Assembly: GCF_012103215.1 (NCBI RefSeq)
Contig: NZ_JAAVNE010000005.1
Location: forward strand, 62,001 to 126,000
Reading direction: 5' to 3'
From: Falsiroseomonas selenitidurans
GTDB taxonomy: Bacteria; Pseudomonadota; Alphaproteobacteria; Acetobacterales; Acetobacteraceae
DNA: 64,000 nucleotides
Position 1 is the first letter of the stretch, and every line of letters starts with the position of its first letter. Shown piece by piece: positions 15,199 through 21,740 of this stretch. The notes beneath the pieces were generated by a model. The model was not told the origin of the DNA. It made no database searches and worked only from the letters and a program-made list of their open reading frames with translations. The position numbers and the translations under genes were made by a program.

Positions 15199-16442
15199 CA
15201 GGTCTCGCGAAATGGTGGCTGGAGCGGAAGGCGGTCAGCTTCACCAGCTCCTGGGTGGAGGCCATTTTCGCCGGCGCCAAGGCGAATTCCGGCGTGCAGG
15301 TCAGCACCAATTCGGCGCTCCAGCAGACCGCGATGTTGCGCGCCATCATGGTGAAGGCCGACATCTCGCAGATCCCGCTCGTGCTGCGCCGGCGTCAGGG
15401 CAAGGGCGCGGTCGATGCCGCAGACCACTACCTTTACGACATGATGCTGCACCAGCCGAATGGCTGGATGGACGGTGTGGAGTGGGTGCGCACCACCATC
15501 ATGCACTTCGCCGCGACCGGCCAGGCGATCAGCTACCGCAATATCGATCGCCGCGGGCGCATCAGGGAGCTGATCCCGATCCGGCCGGAATGCGCGGCCA
15601 TCGACGTCAATACCATGATGGAGATGGAGTACACGCTACAACTGGAGAACGCGCACCAGGTCAAATGCGGCCGCGACCAGGTGTTCCACTTCCGCGGCCC
15701 CTCCTGGGATGGGTTCCGCGGCCTGGACCCGGTGGCGCTGGGCCGGGAGGCCCTGGGCCTGGCCCAGGCGACCGAGAAGAGCCAGGCGCAGCTGCACCAG
15801 AACGGGGTCCGTGCGAACGGCCTGTTCAAGCTGGCCGGCAAGCCGCCGCAGGAGGAGAAGGACCGCGTCCGCGAGATGATCGCTGCGACCTACACCGGGG
15901 CCAATGCCGGCCGGCCGATCCTCGCCAGCGATGCGCTGAGCTTCGAGCCGCTGACGATGAAGGGCAGCGAGGCCGAGACCATCCAGACGCGCGGCTTCCA
16001 GATCGAGGAGATCGCGCGGCTGCAGGGCGTGTTCACCATCATGCTGGGTCACGCCGGTGACCAGAGCCCCACCTTCGCCAGTGCCGAAGCCTTCTTCGGC
16101 GCGCATGTCCGCTACACCTACCAGCCGTTGATCCGTGCCTTCCTGGCGGCGCTGAACACGCAGCTTCTGACGCGGGAGGAACGCGCCGAGGGGCTGCATT
16201 TCGAGATGGACACGTCCGAGCTGCTGCGGGGCAGTCTTCGGGACCGCGCCGAGTACTACAAGGCCGCGATCGGCAACGCCTCGCAGCCCGGCTGGCTGAC
16301 GCCGAACGAGATCCGCATCGACGATGAATGGAACGAGGATCCGTCGCCGCGGATGAACCAGGTGCAGTTCCCGATGACGATGCGCGACGCGGGTGAACCG
16401 CCACCGCCCACCACCCCACCTTCACCGCACGCGGGAGCCTGA
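15192..16442 (+). CDS. HK97-family portal protein
   Basis: 416 aa. Typical HK97 portal features: ISQIPLVLRRR, a VEWVRTTIMHFAATGQA-type segment, FHFRGPSWDGFRGLDPV and RLQGVFTIMLGH, followed by a C-terminal crown helix region. The dodecameric portal forms the DNA channel at one capsid vertex and docks the terminase. The start at 15192 overlaps the terminase stop by 7 nt. The C-terminus ends in a proline-rich tail. Confidence 0.94.
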   Translation: MLTGLAKWWLERKAVSFTSSWVEAIFAGAKANSGVQVSTNSALQQTAMLRAIMVKADISQIPLVLRRRQGKGAVDAADHYLYDMMLHQPNGWMDGVEWVRTTIMHFAATGQAISYRNIDRRGRIRELIPIRPECAAIDVNTMMEMEYTLQLENAHQVKCGRDQVFHFRGPSWDGFRGLDPVALGREALGLAQATEKSQAQLHQNGVRANGLFKLAGKPPQEEKDRVREMIAATYTGANAGRPILASDALSFEPLTMKGSEAETIQTRGFQIEEIARLQGVFTIMLGHAGDQSPTFASAEAFFGAHVRYTYQPLIRAFLAALNTQLLTREERAEGLHFEMDTSELLRGSLRDRAEYYKAAIGNASQPGWLTPNEIRIDDEWNEDPSPRMNQVQFPMTMRDAGEPPPPTTPPSPHAGA

Positions 16443-16444
16443 CA

Positions 16445-17173
16445 ATGGAGCTCGGCAGCATCGGCGTGGCCTGGGAGGTCAAGTTCTCGCCTGACCAGGC
16501 GCCCGGTACCTTCGAGGGCTACGCCTCGATCTTCGGCAACATGGATGCCGCAGGCGATGTGGTGGAGCCGGGTGCCTTCGCGGCCTCGTTGCTGGAGCGC
16601 GAACGGAAGGGCCAGGGCCTGCCGCCCATGTACAAGATGCACGGCACGCCCGGCGGTGCGGATCCCGATCCGATCGGCATCTGGGAGCACATGGCGGAGG
16701 ACAGCACCGGCCTGGCGGTGAAGGGCCGCCTGGTAGGGCTGGATACCGACCGCGGTCGATGGAACCTCTCCATGGTGAAGGAGGGGGCGATGCGCGGCCT
16801 GTCCATCGGCTTCCGCGCGCGGAGCTTCAAGATGGGCTCCGGCCGCATCGGCGAGCCGCGGCGCCACCTGCGGGCGGTGGCGCTGAAGGAGGTCTCCCTC
16901 GTGGATGACCCCGCCAACCATATGGCGCGTATCTACGCCATGAAGAGCCGGTGGCTCGACGCCGCCGGCATGATCGACCCGCGGGCGCTCGAGGAAGAGC
17001 TGCGGCGCGAATTGAAATTCTCGAGGTCGGACGCCGTGAAGGCGATCGGCATCGTGAAGCGGCACCTGCGTGATGCGGGTGAGGACCAGCCGGACACGGA
17101 CCTTCGTGATGAAGGGGCAGCGGCAGCATGGCTCGGTGCGCTGAAGCGCAGGGCCGCCACCCTGAAAGCATGA
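16445..17173 (+). CDS. HK97-family prohead protease
   Basis: 242 aa. The herpes/HK97 protease signature is intact: FEGYASIFGNMDAAGDVV at the N-terminus, the catalytic His in YKMHGTPGG and the Ser in MRGLSIGFRAR, then EVSLVDDPAN. It cleaves the scaffolding delta domain of the capsid protein during maturation. The C-terminal 70 residues are charged and helical, possibly scaffold-like. It lies 2 bp after the portal and 10 bp before the capsid ORF. Confidence 0.93.
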   Translation: MELGSIGVAWEVKFSPDQAPGTFEGYASIFGNMDAAGDVVEPGAFAASLLERERKGQGLPPMYKMHGTPGGADPDPIGIWEHMAEDSTGLAVKGRLVGLDTDRGRWNLSMVKEGAMRGLSIGFRARSFKMGSGRIGEPRRHLRAVALKEVSLVDDPANHMARIYAMKSRWLDAAGMIDPRALEEELRRELKFSRSDAVKAIGIVKRHLRDAGEDQPDTDLRDEGAAAAWLGALKRRAATLKA

Positions 17174-17183
17174 GGATCGGACG

Positions 17184-19154
17184 ATGGAGCCGCAGGACGT
17201 GAAGACCGCCGTGGACACGGTGATGACCGCCTTCGAGGAGTTCAAGGCGGCGAATGACAAGCGCCTGGCCGAGATCGAGAAGAAGGGCTCGGCCGACATC
17301 CTGCTGAGCGAAAAGGTCGGCAAGATCGAGACCACGCTGGCCAATTTCGAGGGGCTGAACCAGCGCCTGACGGCCGCGGAGCTGAAGGCGAAGCAGGCGG
17401 CGGACGAGGTCGACCAGATCGAGGTGAAGCTCGGCCGCCTGGCCGGCACGCGCCAGGACAACCCGCTGGAGTACAAGCGCCGGGTGAATGCCTGGGGCCG
17501 GGCCGTGGTGCATGCCCACACCATCGGCGTGGTGAACCTGGGCGAGGATGAGCGCAAATCGCTGCAGGCGGTGCAGGACGAGTACAGGGCGCTCGCGGTC
17601 TCGCCCGACACCGCCGGCGGCTATCTCGCGCCCACCGAATATGTGCGGGAGATCATCAAGGGCGTCACGGAGGCCACCCCCTTCCGCGCCGCCGTGCGCG
17701 TCCGGCAGACCACGCAGAAGGCAATCCACCTGCCGCGGCGCACCGGCCAGTTCGCCGCCCGCCGCACCTCGGAGCAGGGACCCCGGCCCGAGACCGGCGG
17801 CCTCGCCTACGGCATGGAGGAGGTGGCGGTCCCTGAGATGTATGCGCTGATCGATATCAGCCAGCAGATGCTCGAGGACGGCGCCTTCGACATGGAGGCC
17901 GAGATCCGGATGGAGGCGAATGAGCAGTTCTCGGTGAAGGAGGGCGCCGAGTTCGTCGCCGGCACGGGCGTGGGCGAGTTGGAGGGCATCCTGACCCCCA
18001 GCGGCGTCGCGGGGGTCGTCAGCGGCGCCGCAACGGAGCTGACCGGCGACGGCGTGCTGAGCCTCTTCTACGGCATCAAGACCGCCTATGCCCGCAACGC
18101 GGTGTGGATGATGTCGCGCCCGACCATCGGCGCGGTGCGCAAGCTGAAGGACAGCCACGGCCAGTATCTGTGGATGCCCGGCCTGGCCGCCGGCGTGCCG
18201 AACACCATCAACGGCGCCGCCTATGTCGAGGCGCCGGACATGCCGGCGGTGGCGGCGGGCAGCAACGCCCGCGATGCGGCGCTGGAGACGAAGATCGACG
18301 AGGCATCCGGGGCCATCGCCGACTGGTGCGGCCGCACGCTTGCGCAGGAGGCGGTGTCGGAGGTCTTCCGGTTGTCGGGCCCGCTGGATGTCTTGGCGCT
18401 GGCCCGCCGGCCGGTCGTGGCCATTGCGTCGGTGACCTGCGACGGCACCGTGCTGCCGGCGGATCGCTATGAGCATCACCCGGAGAGCGGCAGGCTCTGG
18501 CGGCTGTGCAGCGGCGCGCGGGCAATGTGGACCGGCGCGAAGGTGGTGGTGGCCTACACCGGCGGCTATGCGCTGCCCGAGGGCGCGCCGCCGGCGCTGA
18601 GCCGCGCCTGCATCGTGCTGGCCACCAGCTGGTGGCAGGCGCGCGGCCGGGACGCGACAGTGCGCAGCGAGAGCACGGGCTCCTCGCCCCACTTCACCTT
18701 GCCGACCGCCTCCGTAACGCTGCCGCTGTCGGTGGCGGATGCTTCCATTCGGCTGGGCTCGGAGAACCTGCTGGACGTCACCGCCTTCACCCTGAACTAC
18801 GACCTCGGCGCCGGCCCGGCGGAGGTCATTGCCAACCGCTACACGCCGGATGTCTTCACCAACCTGGCCAATGTCACCGGCTCCATCACCACGCTGCGCC
18901 GCAACCTGGACCAGGTGAGCAACTTCCTGAACGAGACGCAGCTCGCCCTGCATGTGCTGATGGCGGAGAACGAGACCTCTCCTGCCGACTTCCTGGCGCT
19001 CTGCCTCACCAACCTGACGCTGGGCGGGGCGAACAAATCCGCCCTCGGCGCCGACGGACCCCGCACGCAGGAACTGCCGATCATGGTCGGCATCGACGAG
19101 GCCGGCGGCGCCTTCGACGCCACCATGCTGAAGCTCGTGCGCTCCAACACCTGA
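17184..19154 (+). CDS. Chimeric ORF: major capsid / head-tail connector / tail tube
   Basis: The 656-aa frame joins pieces of three normally separate virion proteins. Residues 1-362 are an HK97-type major capsid protein: helical delta domain (FEEFKAANDKRLAEIEKK), then a mature-capsid segment (SPDTAGGYLAPTEYVREI, RPTIGAVRKLKDSHGQYLW). It stops around PAVAAGSNA, before the normal C-terminal strands. From about residue 363 (RDAALETKIDEASGAIADWC) it becomes a gp6-like head-tail connector lacking its start. Near residue 500 (ESTGSS) it switches to the C-terminal half of a tail tube protein (LTNLTLGGANKSALG). Genes normally between them (adaptor, tail completion, tail terminator) are missing. Two in-frame deletions, or collapse during assembly, would explain this. 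Virions would not form from it. Confidence 0.85.
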   Translation: MEPQDVKTAVDTVMTAFEEFKAANDKRLAEIEKKGSADILLSEKVGKIETTLANFEGLNQRLTAAELKAKQAADEVDQIEVKLGRLAGTRQDNPLEYKRRVNAWGRAVVHAHTIGVVNLGEDERKSLQAVQDEYRALAVSPDTAGGYLAPTEYVREIIKGVTEATPFRAAVRVRQTTQKAIHLPRRTGQFAARRTSEQGPRPETGGLAYGMEEVAVPEMYALIDISQQMLEDGAFDMEAEIRMEANEQFSVKEGAEFVAGTGVGELEGILTPSGVAGVVSGAATELTGDGVLSLFYGIKTAYARNAVWMMSRPTIGAVRKLKDSHGQYLWMPGLAAGVPNTINGAAYVEAPDMPAVAAGSNARDAALETKIDEASGAIADWCGRTLAQEAVSEVFRLSGPLDVLALARRPVVAIASVTCDGTVLPADRYEHHPESGRLWRLCSGARAMWTGAKVVVAYTGGYALPEGAPPALSRACIVLATSWWQARGRDATVRSESTGSSPHFTLPTASVTLPLSVADASIRLGSENLLDVTAFTLNYDLGAGPAEVIANRYTPDVFTNLANVTGSITTLRRNLDQVSNFLNETQLALHVLMAENETSPADFLALCLTNLTLGGANKSALGADGPRTQELPIMVGIDEAGGAFDATMLKLVRSNT

Positions 19155-19165
19155 AGGAGAACCCC

Positions 19166-19390
19166 ATGGATCATGTGAAGACCGTCACCGGCGCCGCCGC
19201 GGCGCTGGCCGAGGCCATCGGCGCCGCTCGCGCGGCCGGCTACCGGGTGCCGTTCCCGGATCACGCGCTGGCCGGCATCGCCATCAGCGAGACCGGCCGG
19301 GTGGCGCAGGCCGGGCCGGCCAGCGCGCCCGCCCCGCAGGCGGACGTGCCGCTGGTCGGCAAGGCCAGCAAGCCCGCCCCGGCGGCCTGA
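19166..19390 (+). CDS. Small hypothetical protein after the tail tube
   Basis: 74 aa with GAAGGAGA ending 6 nt before the ATG. The N-terminal half is a plausible helix-turn segment (AAALAEAIGAARAAGYRVPF); the rest is alanine- and proline-rich. It follows the chimeric capsid/tail-tube ORF by 11 bp. Unknown function; probably a minor phage protein. Confidence 0.55.
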   Translation: MDHVKTVTGAAAALAEAIGAARAAGYRVPFPDHALAGIAISETGRVAQAGPASAPAPQADVPLVGKASKPAPAA

Positions 19391-19392
19391 TC

Positions 19393-19698
19393 TCAGGCGG
19401 CCAGGGCGCGAACCACCGCATCCGGCTCTGCCGCAATCACCTTCAGCAGGGTGCGCGCGGCAGGATCAGGCCGGCGCAGGCCCTGCTCCCAGTCCCGCAG
19501 CGCCGCAACGCGCAGGCCGAAACGCTCCGCAAAGGCTTCCCGGGTGAGGCCCATCTTCTCCCGGATGGCCCGGACATCGGGCACATCCGGCGCAAGATGG
19601 ACGCGCGCCGCATCTGCCTCTCCCCGCACGATCGCTGCGGCCTCGGCCACCGCGGCAACCAGTTCGTCGGCGACGTTGATCTTCGGCTTCCTGGCCAT
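19393..19698 (-). CDS. HigA-like antitoxin (XRE family)
   Basis: 101 aa with a typical C-terminal HTH: IREKMGLTREAFAERFGL, then AALRDWEQGLRRPDP. The start overlaps the toxin stop by 1 nt, so toxin comes first and antitoxin second, as in higBA operons. The antitoxin should neutralise the toxin and repress the promoter at 20031-20073. The pair is transcribed against the phage structural genes, which marks it as an insertion. Confidence 0.88.
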   Translation of the reverse strand: MARKPKINVADELVAAVAEAAAIVRGEADAARVHLAPDVPDVRAIREKMGLTREAFAERFGLRVAALRDWEQGLRRPDPAARTLLKVIAAEPDAVVRALAA

Positions 19699-20024
19699 CA
19701 GCGCATCTCCTTCATCGTGGCAACCAGTTGCTGCACCGCCTTCCGCTGCACAGGGGTCAGGTCGGCCTGCTCGTTCTTACCGTAGAGGAAGAAGGCGAGG
19801 ATCGGCCGCCCCTCGTTCAGCAGGTAGTAGATCACCCGGAAGGCACCGCTCTTGCCTCGCCCGGCCGGCGCCCAGCGAAGCTTCCGCACGCCGCCCAGGC
19901 CAACCATGACGTCGCCGGCCTCCGGATTGTTCGCCAGCGTCGCGATCAGCTCCGCCCGCTCCGCCTGCGACAGCAGCGCATCGGCGCGGCGGGTGAAGCT
20001 GGAGGTCTCCACGACGCTGTGCAT
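19698..20024 (-). CDS. RelE/HigB-type toxin
   Basis: 108 aa of the RelE/HigB superfamily: LIATLANNPEAGDVM, VRKLRWAPAGRGKSGAFRVIYY and a C-terminal FLYGKNEQADLT. This family cleaves mRNA on the ribosome. I chose the ATG at 20024; a TTG at 20042 would place the -10 box inside the gene. A promoter with TTGTTA/TATAAC boxes lies so close that the mRNA is probably leaderless. Confidence 0.88.
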   Translation of the reverse strand: MHSVVETSSFTRRADALLSQAERAELIATLANNPEAGDVMVGLGGVRKLRWAPAGRGKSGAFRVIYYLLNEGRPILAFFLYGKNEQADLTPVQRKAVQQLVATMKEMR

Positions 20025-20030
20025 GACCTG

Positions 20031-20073
20031 GTTATACAGCAATGCGGTAGTTTAACAACCGCAATGCGGTAGT
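20031..20073 (-). promoter_or_regulatory. Promoter/operator of the first toxin-antitoxin module
   Basis: On the minus strand a -35 box TTGTTA (20053-20058) and a -10 box TATAAC (20031-20036) are 16 bp apart. GCAATGCGGTAGT occurs twice as a direct repeat, at 20039-20051 and 20061-20073 (22-bp period), flanking the -35 box, which is ideal for autorepression. Transcription would begin at or next to the ATG at 20024. Confidence 0.65.
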
Positions 20074-20191
20074 CCCGACACGATTTCAGCAATCCCGGCC
20101 GCAGGGCCGGGTGGCGCCACGGCGCCGGGGGCGACGCCTTGCGGGTGGCGTCGACCCCATCTCCCGCACCCCGCACCCGCAAGAGGACCCC

Positions 20192-20629
20192 ATGGACATC
20201 CTGGACATCGACAGCGTCGAGACGGCGGACGTCGCCATCCTGACCATCCACCATCCCGCCACCGGCGCGGCCACGACCTGGAAGATGCAGATCGCCGGCC
20301 CCGGGCACGCCGCCACACTGGCGCTGCAGAACGAGGTGGCGCGGGAGCGCCTGCGCGAGGAGAAGGCGCAGGAACAGGCCCGCGCCAATGGCCGCAAGTG
20401 GAAGGCCACGGACCTGGACCCGGAGGAGGAGCGCCTGAAATCCATGCGCCGCGTCTCCCGCCGCATCATCGGCTGGTCCGACGTCACGCTGAACGGCCAG
20501 GCCTTCCCCTACTCGGCGGAGAACGCCTTCCTGGTCATGTCCGATCCGAAGCGCGGCTGGATCGCCCAGCAGGTGATGGACTTCTTCGGATCCGACGCGG
20601 CTTTTATCAAGAGCTCCGCGAGGACCTGA
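20192..20629 (+). CDS. Tail assembly chaperone, upstream frame (gpG-like)
   Basis: 145 aa: FKxx-type substrate-binding start (VETADVAILTIHHPATGAAT), then RRVSRRIIGWSDVTLNGQ and AFPYSAENAFLVMSDPKRG, typical of HK97-like tail assembly chaperones. These proteins keep the tape measure soluble and recruit tube subunits. The frame ends 24 nt after a T-run at 20602-20605; slipping back by one there would extend it with the downstream frame, as in lambda gpG/gpGT. AAGAGGA lies a few bases before the ATG. Confidence 0.85.
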   Translation: MDILDIDSVETADVAILTIHHPATGAATTWKMQIAGPGHAATLALQNEVARERLREEKAQEQARANGRKWKATDLDPEEERLKSMRRVSRRIIGWSDVTLNGQAFPYSAENAFLVMSDPKRGWIAQQVMDFFGSDAAFIKSSART

Positions 20630-20979
20630 TCGCCTTCGCGGAGCATGAGTTCGGCCTCTGGGTGCCGGACAAGAACGGCGTCTCGGCGCGGGAAACCCTG
20701 GAAGGCCTGCTGGCCCGGCGCCTGAGCGACAAGGCCCGGGCGGAGGTCGAGGCAGACCTGCAGGGCCCGCCGCTGCCCGCCGCCGGCGCCTATCTCTGGG
20801 ACTGGTTCCTGGAACTGCACGACGCCAGGCCGGCCGGCGGAATGGGCGGACCGGCGAGCCTCACCTACGCCGATATCCAGGCCTGGTGCGGCCTGCGCGG
20901 CGTGCGTCTGGCCCCCTGGGAAACCGCGGCGCTGACGGCGCTGGACCGGGCATTTCGAAGGGCAATGGCGAAGGGATAG
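20605..20979 (+). CDS. Tail assembly chaperone, -1 frame extension (gpT-like)
   Basis: The frame has no ATG or ribosome binding site of its own near the junction and continues the upstream protein in the -1 frame: YQELREDLIAFAEHEFG, then LWDWFLELHDARP and YADIQAWCGLRGVRLAPW. In lambda and HK97 the equivalent T domain is made only as a G-T fusion by programmed -1 frameshifting. Here the slip site would be T-TTT-A (20602-20606), re-pairing the Phe tRNA on TTT. The extension adds about 125 residues. Confidence 0.75.
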   Translation, partial: YQELREDLIAFAEHEFGLWVPDKNGVSARETLEGLLARRLSDKARAEVEADLQGPPLPAAGAYLWDWFLELHDARPAGGMGGPASLTYADIQAWCGLRGVRLAPWETAALTALDRAFRRAMAKG

Positions 20980-20999
20980 CAGGTCCTGGCGCCTCCTCC

Positions 21000-21341
21000 C
21001 TACGCCGCCGCGCGCATCTTGCGCGGCGGCGCCTTCGGCTTGGCCCGCTTCTTCGTCTTGGCGGTCAGACCGATGTCGAGCGCGGCCAGGACCTTGAGCA
21101 CGGTGGCGAGGCTGGGATTGCCGCCTTCGTGGAGGGATTTGTAGAGCGTGTCGCGCGGAATGCCTGCGGCCTTGGCAAGCGCCGTCATGCCGCGCGCGCG
21201 GGCGACGACGCCAAGCGCCTGCGCAATTTCGCCCGCGTCGCCGTCCTCGATCACGATCCGCAGGTATTCGGCCTGTGTCTCGGGGTCGCCGAGGAACTCG
21301 GCGGTATCCCAAGGATAGGTCTTCGTCGCGTCCATCGTCAT
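21000..21341 (-). CDS. HigA-family antitoxin (addiction module antidote)
   Basis: 113 aa. Matches the putative addiction-module antidote family: EAQYLRIV-type segment (ETQAEYLRIVIEDGDAGE), AQALGVVARARGMTALAK, HTH AGIPRDTLYKSLHEGGNPS, and a basic lysine/arginine-rich tail. The start overlaps the toxin stop by 4 nt (ATGA). It is the second antisense toxin-antitoxin pair inside the tail gene cluster. Confidence 0.9.
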   Translation of the reverse strand: MTMDATKTYPWDTAEFLGDPETQAEYLRIVIEDGDAGEIAQALGVVARARGMTALAKAAGIPRDTLYKSLHEGGNPSLATVLKVLAALDIGLTAKTKKRAKPKAPPRKMRAAA

Positions 21342-21634
21342 TCCTCCAATCCGGCGGCTACGGCCTTGGCGGCGGCGATATCCCGGCTCTGCCGAGCTTT
21401 GGTCCCGCCGCCCAGCAGCACGACCAGAACCGCGCCGCGCTGAGTGAAATAGACCCGGTAGCCCGGGCCATAGGTGATCCGAAGTTCCGAAACGCCATCG
21501 CCGACCGACTTCCAGTCGCCGAAGTTGCCGTTCTGCATGCGGTCGATCCGCACCAGCACCCGGGCCTTGGCGGATGAATCCTTGAGGCCGTCCAGCCAGG
21601 CTTCAAACGCAGCGGTGCGGCGCATCGTGTGCAT
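21338..21634 (-). CDS. HigB/Gp49-family toxin
   Basis: 98 aa: FEAWLDGLKDSSAKARVLVR, IDRMQNGNFGDWKSVGDGV, SELRITYGPGYRVYFTQRG and VVLLGGGTKARQSRDIAAA. This is the phage-derived Gp49-like branch of RelE-type ribonuclease toxins. The ATG at 21634 is 7 nt from a -10 box, so translation is probably leaderless. The gene lies directly upstream of, and divergent from, the tape-measure gene. Confidence 0.9.
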   Translation of the reverse strand: MHTMRRTAAFEAWLDGLKDSSAKARVLVRIDRMQNGNFGDWKSVGDGVSELRITYGPGYRVYFTQRGAVLVVLLGGGTKARQSRDIAAAKAVAAGLEE

Positions 21635-21638
21635 GTCC

Positions 21639-21690
21639 GTATAGTATCTTCTACGTGCTGGGCTGCAAGGCCCTGTATAGCATCTTCTAC
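21639..21690 (-). promoter_or_regulatory. Promoter/operator of the second toxin-antitoxin module
   Basis: On the minus strand TTGCAG (21663-21668) and TACTAT (21641-21646) are 16 bp apart. GTATAGYATCTTCTAC is repeated at 21639-21654 and 21675-21690 with one difference and a 36-bp period, one copy covering the -10 box. The arrangement suits autoregulation by the antitoxin. Confidence 0.6.
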
Positions 21691-21740
21691 AACAATCGCG
21701 GTCCATGCTTCTGGGGCGGACTTGTTCATAGGAGGTGTCC

